Shown here one piece after another: positions 18,378-27,339 of a DNA stretch of 64,000 bases. The number at the start of each line of letters is the position of its first letter. Position 1 is the first letter of the stretch. The translations under genes and the position numbers were made by a program. The stretch is from an uncultured Flammeovirgaceae bacterium (GTDB taxonomy: Bacteria > Bacteroidota > Bacteroidia > Cytophagales > Cyclobacteriaceae). The stretch lies in the NCBI GenBank assembly GCA_937883755.1, contig CAKZYA010000058.1, positions 1-64,000 of the forward strand. The letters run 5' to 3'. The notes under the pieces are model-generated. The model saw only the letters and a program-made list of their open reading frames with translations, had not been told where the DNA came from and did no database searches.

Positions 18378-18854
18378 CTAATTTGCTGTATAGTTTTCCA
18401 GTGTTACTCTGGCATTCTTTCTGACTTTATTCCTTATGAAAGGCGTAAAGCCTAAGAGTTGTCCGGGAGTACCCAGCGCCATAGTAGCCCATTTCCAGAA
18501 ATTGAAATGGTCAGAATGTTTCGTCATCTTATTATTACTGATGATAAAATCGGCCTGGATAACATTGTGTATAGGACGCCTATTTTTACCAAAAAGATAG
18601 TCCGCCTCCCAGGTAGCATGACCACCCGTAGCGGTGCCCTTCACATTATAAAAGTTAATCTTCAAACTATCGCGCCCTCGTTCAATCAACATCCTCCACA
18701 TGTTTTTAACCTGTTCACCTTGTAGCTGACCAAATGCAGGATCTTGAAATTGAATATCATCATGGTAGTGAGCTACCATTTTTTCAGCATCTAATTGCTG
18801 AAAAGCGGTATAAAACCCCTGAATGATTTGCTGATGCTGCTGTTCAATGGTCAT
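18378..18854 (-). CDS. SnoaL/NTF2-like protein
   Basis: A 158-residue protein of the NTF2-like/SnoaL cone fold. The N-terminus IIQGFYTAFQQLDAEKMVAHYHDDIQFQDPAF is the common start of the family, followed by WEADYLFGKNRRPIHNVIQADF and ITKHSDHFNFWKW-like strands. Some members are cyclases or isomerases; many have no known role. No signal peptide. Convergent with the sensor kinase, with 50 bases between stops. Confidence 0.82.
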   Translation of the reverse strand: MTIEQQHQQIIQGFYTAFQQLDAEKMVAHYHDDIQFQDPAFGQLQGEQVKNMWRMLIERGRDSLKINFYNVKGTATGGHATWEADYLFGKNRRPIHNVIQADFIISNNKMTKHSDHFNFWKWATMALGTPGQLLGFTPFIRNKVRKNARVTLENYTAN

Positions 18855-18938
18855 AAGGTAGACTAGAGAAAGTTAGTGAATTAAAAGTATTAACTAATTG
18901 ATTTTCAAATATTTACATAAAAAGTAATAAATGAAAAA

Positions 18939-20804
18939 TTATTCCTGCACTTTTACGATTGCTACCCAATCTTTCTCTCTATCGGCAGGTGGGTAGCCTA
19001 TGGGAGTATTATTACTTGCCAATACTTTTGATACACTTCCAGTTTGTAAATCGCCTCCTTGGCGAGGATTGTACCACATTACAGAGAACTCCTTTCCTGA
19101 ATCGCCGAGGTTAAGTGACGGAGTTTGCTGAGACGTTGGTAAGTAAACTGCGTAAACTTCGCCTTCAGCAGTCAAGCAGTAGGAAGTGGTATCTGAAGTT
19201 AGTTCATCAACAGGCTTCATTTTCCAAAACGGAAGGTGGTCTTCAAAGAATTGCCGGGCAAAGCGGTTCTGATCCCAGAAAATATCACGGCTGCGGAAGT
19301 CCTCACAGGTAAGGTCAGAGTTGGGACTATCATAACCGAAGTACCACTCCACTCCGTAGCCACTAGCCATTAAAGTTCCCCACAGCGCATTAGCCCGAGC
19401 CAAATCATGGGTGGGGTCTTCATCATCGGGTAATAGAGCAATTTGGGCATTTCCGGGTTCATCAACCGCCAACGCCCAAGCTTTACCCGTAGAGTCTGAC
19501 TTCGCCCGCCATTTAAGTACCCGCTGATGAACGTCCCGAAAATCTTTATCCCGCAGTTGGAGTGAAGCCCCTGTAAGTGGCGATTGGTCACCAATGAGTT
19601 GCTGGTAACGATCATCCTGATTGGGAAATGTGTGAATGACTAAATGATGCTGGTAAGGATCAAGTTGGCGAACATAGTCAGCAACTTTTTTCACCTCCTC
19701 AATGGGCTGGTTGTTTTCCTCGCCCAGATTCCAGTTCATAGCCAGATGATGTCCAAAGCGGGCAATCAGTTCCCGATAGTATAGCTTGCCTTCCATCCCG
19801 AAAGTTCCGTTATCCATTAAGTGATCCGTTTCGGTCTCGTGGGTCTTGAAGTGTAGAAACATCCCTTTTGTCTCAGCGTACTCGAAAATTCGTTCCCATT
19901 GCTCCAATTTGGAAACATCCAGTCGGTCTCGATGAAACATCGTTACCCAGGCTTCTTTATTCTTCTTGTCATTGGCATATTCTTCATATTCCGCCTCCGG
20001 TACTTTTAGTAAGTAAGGAAACACATTACGATCATCACCATCTACATTGAAGGTGAGAAAAGAAAAGACATTCAGATATTCCGAAGCCAAATAGTTGATA
20101 GCTCCCAGCAAGTTTCCCCCTTTATCTCCTTGCCATAAAAACCCGGATGCTTCTTCATCAAAGTCTTTCTGATGTGGCTCCCAGTTTTTTCTTAGTCCCA
20201 ATGCGTTGGGAGTAGCATCAATATCCTCGTAAGCCAGTAGGTTTTCGGGCGCATCTACTCCAAGTTTGATAAAGTACGCTTCGGTTTCAGCGTATTTTAA
20301 GTAGGGTTCACCTACGTAGTTTAAGCGGCCTTGAGCCCGGTTATCCGGTAACAGTTTATCTGAATCAGCAATGGTGAAACTTCCGTTTAGCCCATCCATA
20401 AATCCAGCACTGACTGCTTCAGTAACATCTGCTTGCACCGCTACTTCCTCCCCTTTTTTGAACGAAACCGTATATGCCCATTCTCCAGTTTGGTTGGGAG
20501 TGAACCTGACCATCCATTTGTTTCCTGCTTCGGCACTGGTTTCAGCGGCGTCGCCATCGGCGGCGTAGAAGCCTGGCACCCGATAGGCTTGTTCACCATT
20601 GGTGAATGTTACATCTAGGCGGTAATTCAGAAATGGGTTTTCATCAGCCAACTCACTGGCTTCTGGTCCGTCAAAAACGAGGGTTACTCTGTGCCACTTC
20701 TTTAACTCTCCCTGAATATCAACATTGGCTGATTGGCTACAACTAGCTATTAGGGTTAGTAGTAATAAGTAGGCTGGCGAGAGGAATTTTAATTTTATAA
20801 TCAT
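18939..20804 (-). CDS. DUF5060-domain putative glycoside hydrolase lipoprotein
   Basis: About 621 residues from the ATG at 20804, chosen because MIIKLKFLSPAYLLLLTLIA then SC forms a lipoprotein signal; an upstream in-frame ATG at 20846 adds 14 polar residues. The N-terminal beta-sandwich (WHRVTLVFDGPEASE... NPFLNYRLDVTFTNG... VPGFYAADGD, about 20-120) matches DUF5060, often found ahead of a glycosidase-like TIM barrel. The middle region fits such a barrel (FLTFNVDGDDRNVFPYL, HFKTHETE, NWNLGEENN with a Glu pair, WALAVDEPGNA). The C-terminus is a small beta domain. It is the last of three leftward polysaccharide-active genes. The substrate is unknown. Confidence 0.78.
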   Translation of the reverse strand: MIIKLKFLSPAYLLLLTLIASCSQSANVDIQGELKKWHRVTLVFDGPEASELADENPFLNYRLDVTFTNGEQAYRVPGFYAADGDAAETSAEAGNKWMVRFTPNQTGEWAYTVSFKKGEEVAVQADVTEAVSAGFMDGLNGSFTIADSDKLLPDNRAQGRLNYVGEPYLKYAETEAYFIKLGVDAPENLLAYEDIDATPNALGLRKNWEPHQKDFDEEASGFLWQGDKGGNLLGAINYLASEYLNVFSFLTFNVDGDDRNVFPYLLKVPEAEYEEYANDKKNKEAWVTMFHRDRLDVSKLEQWERIFEYAETKGMFLHFKTHETETDHLMDNGTFGMEGKLYYRELIARFGHHLAMNWNLGEENNQPIEEVKKVADYVRQLDPYQHHLVIHTFPNQDDRYQQLIGDQSPLTGASLQLRDKDFRDVHQRVLKWRAKSDSTGKAWALAVDEPGNAQIALLPDDEDPTHDLARANALWGTLMASGYGVEWYFGYDSPNSDLTCEDFRSRDIFWDQNRFARQFFEDHLPFWKMKPVDELTSDTTSYCLTAEGEVYAVYLPTSQQTPSLNLGDSGKEFSVMWYNPRQGGDLQTGSVSKVLASNNTPIGYPPADREKDWVAIVKVQE

Positions 20805-20849
20805 TTGAATATCAGAAGGTTGTTGGTTTTTTAGTCTTTGAGGCATATG

Positions 20850-20960
20850 GATGGCAAATCCACTTTTATTACGAGGGTGGGATTACAAATCCCACCTAGC
20901 ACAGGGTAGAATAATTTGTTTATTACGAACATCGTCCCCACTAGGTCCGTCCTACCACGG
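20850..20960. repeat. Possible intergenic palindromic repeat element
   Basis: The gap between the DUF5060 and heparinase genes holds a perfect hairpin GGTGGGATT-ACA-AATCCCACC (20876-20896) and two copies of TTATTACGA about 55 bases apart. The layout (hairpin plus short direct repeats in an otherwise non-coding gap) is like a repetitive intergenic palindrome. No second copy was noticed in this window, so repetitiveness is unproven. The hairpin lacks a T run on either strand, so it is not an obvious intrinsic terminator. Confidence 0.5.
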
Positions 20961-20977
20961 CATAAGCATACTGAGTT

Positions 20978-22870
20978 CTATTCTCCCGAAAGCCGAACCC
21001 GTATCGTTTCGCCATCTTTTGACATAAGATAAGCCGGAATACGGATTTCTAAGCGTTTAAGCCCATCAATCTGCCGATCTAGTTCTAGCGGTGGTGGATC
21101 TAATGAGATCATGGATACCATTAAGTCGGGATGGGAGAGGTTTTCAAGCTTTAACTCCTTGCCATCTTGCTTCAGCGTAGCTCCACCTTCCACAATGTCC
21201 ACGTCGGCGGTAGTCATTAGCTGCCAAGTGATATGTTGAGTAGAATCGCTAGGCTTGATCTGGTCTTCAATCAGTAGCGATTGATTATCTTCTTTAACAA
21301 ACCGACGGGTAGCACTGGCTACCTCTCCGCCAAATACTTCTGACATGTCAATAGTGGCCTCCGGATGTTCTCCATCCTGAAAATCGGTGATGGAGGCAAA
21401 TCCATCCACATGGTGTAAGGCGTTATTTACGGTGATGGTGCTGTGCCCATAGTTATTCTTGGTCAGCAGCGTCCAGCGTTCGCACTCCTGGCATCGGCCC
21501 CACAGATTGAAACCCGTTTTTTCCAAATTATGATATCCCTGGTTACCAGGATCAACCACCCAGCGTACTCCGTTCAATTCAAAGATAAACGAACCAGCGT
21601 CCATATTACCGTGGTTCACTGAGCCCCTACCGCCTTTCCCACCAAAGTAGTAATTGTGCGGATTCCCTTCTTCGGTTCGGAAGAAAACAACGGGGTTGGA
21701 ACCATCGCCTTTCCAGGCCAGAGGCAAGGGTTGACCGCCGTCTTCATCAAACTGAGATAGCCATACCAATCCGGCTCCCGCCCAGCGCGATAGTTCACCC
21801 ATTTCAGCCGGATTACGCAGGAAGCGATTTTTTTCATAATAAACTCCGTTTCCCGTTTTAATAGCAAACCAAGCAAGAGTGAGATCTCCGTTTTCGCTGC
21901 GTTTGTCACCGCAATCAGCAAAGTTGTAGTACCATCCAGAAGGAGCCATACTGAGTGCCCGAAATTCAGCACTTTCTTTAAAAGCCGGATAGTCGGCCAG
22001 ACCAAAGTCGGTACCGAAAGCACTTTCCAACATAGAAGCTGTGAGCACCGAAAAGCTGGTGCCGTAGCGCCAGTAGGTTGAACCTTCGGGATAAACGCCG
22101 TCGGGACCGTATTCTTCCAGGGCATGGGGCATCCCTTCCAGTGCCCGGTGAATAGTTTTGGCGGCTAACTCAGGGTCTTGTTCAGCAATTACTACCGAGG
22201 CAGCGATCATGCCGCCGTGGCATACTTGGTTCCAGTTGTTGTTTCCGTCAACCCAACCAGTGTTACCCTTTTTATTATAGCTAGGCTTAATTCCTTTTTC
22301 AATGAGTGCATTTTTGGCTAGCTCAACAGTAGAAGCGGGTAAGTCTTCCCCTACCCAGTCAACTGCCAAAGCTATCGCTAGCGACATTTCAGCTACATCC
22401 AGATAGTGGGAAGGGTTCCAGTCAGAAAAGTTACTTACGGCAGTTACTTCATCGTTGATGCGGTTTAGGATTTTCTCGTCTCGATCTATTCGATAGGTTA
22501 TTCCCAGGATATTCATACGGTAAAGCATCTCGCGGGAAACTCCAAGAAGCCTTCGTCCTTCCATTTCGCGCTCCAGTAATGGCTGCTTCTGAATTTCTTC
22601 TGCGTTTAGCTTGACAGCTTCGTATACGTTCTTCACTACCTCATCAGACTTTAAGTCTTTCTTTAGCTGCTTTTCAATGGCTGGAGTCAGAATTAACCGC
22701 GGGCTGCCTCTACGTAGCTTTTTTTTCAGATAAGCCACGTCCATCGGATTTTCCAGTTTCATTGGATCATCGTTTTCTGGATTTGATGGACGATCGGTAG
22801 CGATAGAGCTCAGTGGCATTACTAGTGCTAGACACCAGGCACTGAAAAGGTAAATAAATTTTAGTTGCAT
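20978..22870 (-). CDS. Heparinase II/III family protein (putative polysaccharide lyase)
   Basis: A 630-residue secreted protein; MQLKFIYLFSAWCLALVMPL is a signal peptide. The layout is the (alpha/alpha) toroid plus beta-sandwich of heparinase II/III-type lyases (PL12/15/17/21 relatives). The helical part includes NWNQVCHGGMIAASVVIAEQ and EYGPDGVYPEGSTYWRYGTS (about 215-265), with the conserved Asn-His and Tyr region expected at the active site. The beta part begins near GGRGSVNHGNMDAGSFIFEL (about 415-435), a family hallmark. It lies between a BNR_4 gene upstream and a DUF5060 gene downstream, on the same strand. Substrate class is likely a uronic-acid-containing polysaccharide; which one is not clear. 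Confidence 0.87.
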   Translation of the reverse strand: MQLKFIYLFSAWCLALVMPLSSIATDRPSNPENDDPMKLENPMDVAYLKKKLRRGSPRLILTPAIEKQLKKDLKSDEVVKNVYEAVKLNAEEIQKQPLLEREMEGRRLLGVSREMLYRMNILGITYRIDRDEKILNRINDEVTAVSNFSDWNPSHYLDVAEMSLAIALAVDWVGEDLPASTVELAKNALIEKGIKPSYNKKGNTGWVDGNNNWNQVCHGGMIAASVVIAEQDPELAAKTIHRALEGMPHALEEYGPDGVYPEGSTYWRYGTSFSVLTASMLESAFGTDFGLADYPAFKESAEFRALSMAPSGWYYNFADCGDKRSENGDLTLAWFAIKTGNGVYYEKNRFLRNPAEMGELSRWAGAGLVWLSQFDEDGGQPLPLAWKGDGSNPVVFFRTEEGNPHNYYFGGKGGRGSVNHGNMDAGSFIFELNGVRWVVDPGNQGYHNLEKTGFNLWGRCQECERWTLLTKNNYGHSTITVNNALHHVDGFASITDFQDGEHPEATIDMSEVFGGEVASATRRFVKEDNQSLLIEDQIKPSDSTQHITWQLMTTADVDIVEGGATLKQDGKELKLENLSHPDLMVSMISLDPPPLELDRQIDGLKRLEIRIPAYLMSKDGETIRVRLSGE

Positions 22871-22913
22871 TAGGTATTAGGTTTATGTGTCGTAGTAGAA
22901 AGATACATGTTTT

Positions 22914-24332
22914 TTAGTTATCTGGGCTACCCTGAAGTTCGTAAAGATAAAGTTGGCTAGGCTCTGGCCAGGGCTTGGGACGAGGCTTATCTCGGTTCCG
23001 AGGTAGGGTCTCCCATTTTAGTACGTATTGAACTTGCTTGTCAGTGTCTTTTCCCTGATCGGAAGCAGTCTGTATTGTCAATCCCGGAAAATCCCCTTCT
23101 ACTTCCATAGTTGCGGTGAATGCTTGTGGTTTGAGCACTTCACCACACAAATCCAGGTTTTCGTCTAAAAGTAGTGTGCCATCACCGTATTTAATATGAG
23201 AGTAGCCTAACTCGTAGAATCCATCCTTCCGGCGGTTAAATGGACCAATGAATACTTCTTTGTTAATACTTCCGTAACCGGAGAAGTACCACCGATAGTC
23301 CCAATTCGTTACCTGTTTTATCTGCCATACTTCGCTTATAAGTTGGGCGGTATAGAATTGTAGATTTCCGGCAGAATCATATTTATGGTAGGCGAAAATT
23401 GGTTTGTTATTTTCATCCAGGCAGAGTTTGGCAGCTAGATTAATGATACCTCCTTGAATGGGAATGGGATCGACAACCACCGACTTGTTATCCACCGTGA
23501 CTGGCAATTCTATCGGCTGCCCGAGGGCATTATACCAGTTTACCATATCAGGGCTTTTTATATAGGAGAGGTCGTGGTTGGTTGAGCAATCTGGAGTATC
23601 GCGCCACACCCAGTACATATGGTACCAACCGTCTTCTAGTAAGTTTGGACGGGAGGAATAAGCATTTACCGAATCCTGCCCATCGGTTAAGGGGGTATCC
23701 ACCAAGCGGGTCCACTGCTGAGTGTTACTATCGTACCTGTTATAGATGTCATTACCATTGCCACTACCTCCATCTCGATATCGGAAGATCAATTCGTTCT
23801 CAGCAGTGTTCATAAATACCGGGTAAGTACATCGATTTTCCTCACTGCCTACCATTTTATCTACCTGAATTAAGGTAGTAATGTCATTTGGTACAGTACT
23901 TCTAAAGTAGGTTAATCCGTTAACGTGCATATTTCCGGACAAATGGATATATCCTTCCTTGTCTAAACCTAAAGTAAGGTAATTATGACTATCCCAGCCC
24001 AATATCGTGCTGGTTCCTTCCCGAGATTCCCGCGGATACGGTGGTATTTTGTGAAGGGCAAACGTATCCTGATGCAGATGACGTTGCCCTACTATCAGAT
24101 GCCGTTCGTCATTGTAATAAGCGATATACTGCTGGTCATCATCGGTCAGTAAACTAAAGCCCACTGGGTGACCCGCCCATACTTGGTCGATCTTGATGAT
24201 CTTCTCAACTGATACTTTTTGATCTCGCTCATCAATAATAATTGATTCGTGATGATGATCAAAAGAAGGTTGTGCCACTCCCTGACGAAAAAGTAATAAA
24301 ACTGTCAATGACAAAAGTAATACTTCTTTCAT
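22914..24332 (-). CDS. BNR_4 beta-propeller protein (putative polysaccharide lyase, PL24/PL25-like)
   Basis: About 472 residues from the ATG at 24332, which begins a signal peptide (MKEVLLLSLTVLLLFRQGVA); the upstream in-frame ATG at 24371 adds 13 charged residues. The body fits the BNR_4 seven-bladed propeller: VWAGHPVGFSLLTDDDQQYIAYYNDERHLIVGQR split across strands, then GWDSHNYLTLGLDKEGYIHLSG and NMHVNGLTYFRS. Ulvan lyases of families PL24 and PL25 have this fold and use a His in the SHN segment. A lyase role here is inferred from fold and from the adjacent heparinase-like gene (43 bases downstream). Other BNR_4 proteins are sialidase-like or uncharacterised, so substrate is open. Confidence 0.75.
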   Translation of the reverse strand: MKEVLLLSLTVLLLFRQGVAQPSFDHHHESIIIDERDQKVSVEKIIKIDQVWAGHPVGFSLLTDDDQQYIAYYNDERHLIVGQRHLHQDTFALHKIPPYPRESREGTSTILGWDSHNYLTLGLDKEGYIHLSGNMHVNGLTYFRSTVPNDITTLIQVDKMVGSEENRCTYPVFMNTAENELIFRYRDGGSGNGNDIYNRYDSNTQQWTRLVDTPLTDGQDSVNAYSSRPNLLEDGWYHMYWVWRDTPDCSTNHDLSYIKSPDMVNWYNALGQPIELPVTVDNKSVVVDPIPIQGGIINLAAKLCLDENNKPIFAYHKYDSAGNLQFYTAQLISEVWQIKQVTNWDYRWYFSGYGSINKEVFIGPFNRRKDGFYELGYSHIKYGDGTLLLDENLDLCGEVLKPQAFTATMEVEGDFPGLTIQTASDQGKDTDKQVQYVLKWETLPRNRDKPRPKPWPEPSQLYLYELQGSPDN

Positions 24333-24371
24333 AGTTGACTTTATATTAACTTTTTTCTGCTCTCGGTACAA

Positions 24372-24879
24372 TATTAAAAGTGCTTAAATCGTTTTATTCA
24401 TATTTTTTGATTTATTTAGCTAGTTAGGTAAGACACTCTTAAAGAAATTTTTTATTTAAAAACTTCACAAAAAGTACATAATATTTTTTTTTGATTTTTC
24501 ACTAATGTATATTTTTTTAAGCAAAAAAACTCAACAAATTAGCGTATATATGCTTATTATCTATATCATAAATATTTAATCATTGTACTAATGTCACACT
24601 GATACTTATATTAAAAATATATAATATTCCCATTGTGCTTTCTTTTTTCTATAGATTAGATAAGAGTAAGTTCTGATTTAAATTATATTTTATTAAATGG
24701 TTAGTATTTGTGTTTTTCATTTTATAAACATATCTGTTTAGCAAATTATGTTCGCTAAATCCTAGACTTCTCGATAAGAGAGTGTAGTTGCTAGCATCTG
24801 GAGCCATTTTTTGTATCGCTAACTATCGTTAAGAGGTAATCTTCTATAACTATTTCAAACATGATACAACAACCTATTT
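24372..24879. other. A/T-rich intergenic region upstream of the peptide cluster
   Basis: About 500 bases without a convincing gene, between the leftward BNR_4 gene and the rightward HTH gene. It is strongly A/T rich with many T and A runs (for example around 24450-24520). It must contain the promoters of both flanking sets. I found no exact TAnnTTTG/TTTG promoter pair, no clear operator palindrome and no riboswitch-like structure. Confidence 0.6.
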
Positions 24880-25116
24880 ATGTCTCTTACCACATCTATC
24901 GAAAGAATGCAGAGATTAAATTATCTCATTGGTAAAAAAGCTACGGGTACCCCCCAAGAACTAGCCAACAAGCTCGGCATCTCAAAAAGAATGCTGTACG
25001 AGTATTTAGATGCTATGAAAGATATGGGGTTATCTATTCGGTACTGCAAATGTTCTCGCAGCTACTTTTATTTGGATAATATAAGGCTTATCGTAAAAAT
25101 TGAAAAAAAAGAGTGA
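24880..25116 (+). CDS. Small helix-turn-helix protein
   Basis: A 78-residue protein that is almost wholly one winged-helix/HTH_11-like domain: ERMQRLNYLIGKKATGTPQE, then LANKLGISKRMLYEYLDAMK as the turn and recognition helix (about 27-48), then a beta wing (LSIRYCKCSRSYFYLD). It has no ligand-binding domain. It is the first gene of the rightward peptide cluster, 88 bases before the VKOR-thioredoxin gene, and is the only candidate cluster regulator seen. Whether it activates or represses cannot be told. Confidence 0.82.
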   Translation: MSLTTSIERMQRLNYLIGKKATGTPQELANKLGISKRMLYEYLDAMKDMGLSIRYCKCSRSYFYLDNIRLIVKIEKKE

Positions 25117-25204
25117 GTGCAATCTAATTGCACTAGTATTTCTTTTATTGCTTGCGGAGTAGGCAGTGAGGTGACTACATTATATTCACATAATCTAACC
25201 GGAA

Positions 25205-26800
25205 GTGAAAAAGACACTCGATGAAAATCCTTCGAAGGCTTTAGAGATTCTGCTGCACCGATTGAATACTAAGTTTACCAGTTATTCAATTCGGAATCTA
25301 AAAAAGCATCCTGATTATCCCAGCTTACTGTCTATTAATCATACGCTAGACCAGCTTCAGATAGACAATATTGCAACTAGGACTACCTATGAGCAAATGC
25401 AAAATGAATTTCCCAAGCCACTGCTGGTACATATGCAAGAGCGGGGGGGAAGTTACCGGGTGGTGGATAAACTGGATGATGACAGCGTGTATTTCGTTAA
25501 CCGGAAAGGAAAATTACTATCTCAGTCTAGATCAGCGTTTATGAAATCTTGGAGTGGGGTAGCTATGCTGATAGATAGTGAAACCAAAGGAGTAGAAAAA
25601 GACTATGCTACAAATCGGGTAAAAGATGTGTTTGGTAAAGCTGCATTGCTATTAGTAATCTTTGGATTGCTTCTCTTTATAGTTTACACAGTAACTTATA
25701 CTTCTACTTTATCTACCACGTTTGATTATCTTTTTTTGCTAACTAAGTTAGTGGGAGTTACAGTGACTATTCCCTTAATGATTCGTTTGATAGACAAAGA
25801 TAATGCTTTGGTGAAGCAACTTTGTCAATCAGGAAAATCTGGCAAGAATGCTAACTGTAGTAGCATACTAGATTCACCTGCTGCTACTATTTGGGGAGTG
25901 ATTTCCTGGAGTGAAGTAGGGTTTATCTACTTTTCCACCCTGTTCTTATATCTGCTATTTTTTCAAAACCATGTAAATGTCTTAATAGCGAGTTTGGCGG
26001 TGTTAGTCGCTCCTTTTACTGCCTACTCAATTTACTACCAGTGGAAAATAGCTCGACAATGGTGCCGCTTGTGTTTAGCAGTACAAGTGGTAATTCTATT
26101 AGAGTTAGGGTTGGCTGTAGCCTTTTTAAGCCAATACGGAATAAATTCGGTTGATCTGTATAGCGTTTTGGTACTGTTGGTAGTATTCACTATTGTAGTT
26201 TCTATTTATGGTTTGCTAAAACCCATGCTTATTGAATGGAAAAGAGCTAAAAAGGAAATTCCCCAATTGAACAAGATCAAGTACAAACCCGAAGTATTTC
26301 AGCTACTGCTTAGAAAAAACTCACCAATGGATACTTCGGGACTTGATGCTATTCAATTTGGAAACCCCAATGGTGAGCATGAATTGACTATTATCAGTAA
26401 CCCTACCTGCGGCCCTTGCATTAGCATGCACCAAAGGCTTTTTGAGTTGTTGAAAAAAAAAGACAACATAAGCATACAAGAGATACTCTTGACCCAGAGA
26501 AAGGAGCAAAGTATAGGATATCAGGTTGCTATGCATATGCTAAAGTTAAGCCAAACCGCTGGTGCTGATTATCAGTCTAAAATTGAAGCTTATTATCTTA
26601 GTTATAGTCAGAACTCTAAGGGTTGGTTGAATGAATTTGGCTCTACGACAACTGATACAATGAAAGCAAAACAGATACTGAAAAAACAAATAGATTGGTG
26701 CCAGCGGTGGGATATTTTGGCTACTCCTACGGTGTTATACAATAGGCATGTGTTGCCTAAAGAATATACTATCGAAGATTTTAACTATCTAATCGATTAA
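25205..26800 (+). CDS. Degenerate C39-like / VKOR / thioredoxin fusion (disulfide-forming)
   Basis: A 531-residue membrane protein starting with GTG at 25205. Residues about 15-125 resemble a C39 peptidase fold (LKKHPDYPSLLSINHTLDQL, PLLVHMQERGGSYRVVDKL) but have no Cys, so this part cannot be an active cysteine protease. Residues about 145-340 form a VKOR membrane bundle with loop Cys207 and Cys218 and the redox motif WCRLC (Cys287-Cys290). The C-terminal part is a thioredoxin-like domain with CGPC (Cys402-Cys405) and a cis-Pro loop (LATPTV). VKOR plus thioredoxin normally oxidises cysteines using quinone. The next gene encodes a six-cysteine peptide, the obvious substrate. The C39-like part may bind its leader; this is inference. 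Confidence 0.88.
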   Translation: MKKTLDENPSKALEILLHRLNTKFTSYSIRNLKKHPDYPSLLSINHTLDQLQIDNIATRTTYEQMQNEFPKPLLVHMQERGGSYRVVDKLDDDSVYFVNRKGKLLSQSRSAFMKSWSGVAMLIDSETKGVEKDYATNRVKDVFGKAALLLVIFGLLLFIVYTVTYTSTLSTTFDYLFLLTKLVGVTVTIPLMIRLIDKDNALVKQLCQSGKSGKNANCSSILDSPAATIWGVISWSEVGFIYFSTLFLYLLFFQNHVNVLIASLAVLVAPFTAYSIYYQWKIARQWCRLCLAVQVVILLELGLAVAFLSQYGINSVDLYSVLVLLVVFTIVVSIYGLLKPMLIEWKRAKKEIPQLNKIKYKPEVFQLLLRKNSPMDTSGLDAIQFGNPNGEHELTIISNPTCGPCISMHQRLFELLKKKDNISIQEILLTQRKEQSIGYQVAMHMLKLSQTAGADYQSKIEAYYLSYSQNSKGWLNEFGSTTTDTMKAKQILKKQIDWCQRWDILATPTVLYNRHVLPKEYTIEDFNYLID

Positions 26801-26874
26801 AAATACGTTGTGCAACCCCGGCGGTATCCGAAAAGCCGTAAATAGAGTAGGAGTAAATTTTAATTTTTAGTATT

Positions 26875-27120
26875 ATGAAAAAGAAATTCATCAATTTTTT
26901 GGAAAAACTCTCCCGTGATGAGATGAGAACAGTTACTGGTGCAGATGGGTATGGTGATGGTCAAATTGCCTGTTCATGTTCTTGTACGGATGGCTCAGGA
27001 GCCTGGAGTGGAATTTATGATAACTATGACCAAGTGCATAATTCTGCTATAAGTCATTGTTCCCAACCTGGTAACCCTGGTGATTGGTATTCTTGCGCAT
27101 GTCAAGGCTCTGTTGGTTGA
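26875..27120 (+). CDS. Putative RiPP/bacteriocin precursor with double-glycine-type leader
   Basis: An 81-residue peptide. Residues 1-23 look like a Bacteroidota GG-type leader: amphipathic FINFLEKLSRDEMRTVTGA, with Leu12, Met17, Val20 and a Gly22-Ala23 cleavage site. The predicted core (24-81) is rich in Gly, Ser, Asp and Cys: Cys33, 35, 37 (ACSCSC), Cys62, and Cys74, 76 (SCAC), an even number that fits three disulfides. Tyr48 and Tyr51 sit in GIYDNYDQ, an acidic setting like that of sulfated tyrosines, and Tyr26 is in DGYGD. It is followed by a C39-peptidase exporter and preceded by a disulfide-forming enzyme. No match to a named bacteriocin is recognised. It is short but well supported by its context. 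Confidence 0.85.
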   Translation: MKKKFINFLEKLSRDEMRTVTGADGYGDGQIACSCSCTDGSGAWSGIYDNYDQVHNSAISHCSQPGNPGDWYSCACQGSVG

Positions 27121-27156
27121 GCTTATATGGTAAGCTTCAATTGTAATATGTAAATA

Positions 27157-27191
27157 AATAGCTAATTATCGCATTTGCAGAGTTAGCTATT
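27157..27191. promoter_or_regulatory. Hairpin between precursor and exporter genes
   Basis: Inverted repeat AATAGCTAA (27157-27165) and TTAGCTATT (27183-27191) with a 17-base loop, 36 bases after the precursor stop. There is no T run after it, so it is not a classical terminator. In the mRNA it could protect the precursor message or lower read-through into the exporter. Confidence 0.45.
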
Positions 27192-27339
27192 GTATAGCAC
27201 TATAAGAGAAGCTTGCCATCTTATATTAGGATAACATACTAGTAGTTAGGTGAATGGCTAAAATAATAATATGTAATAAATTTAGAAGATACTACTGATA
27301 TGCATGATTAAAAAGCCAAGACTTTTAGAATAAGTTTGT

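Noticed and set aside
21616-22125. A 169-codon minus-strand frame inside the heparinase-like gene
   Set aside because: It is a second frame of the same strand within a gene whose motifs are continuous; composition is not coding-like.
27254-27298. A 14-codon frame between precursor and exporter as a second peptide
   Set aside because: It starts at a weak ATG in an A/T-rich gap, has one cysteine and no leader-like motif.
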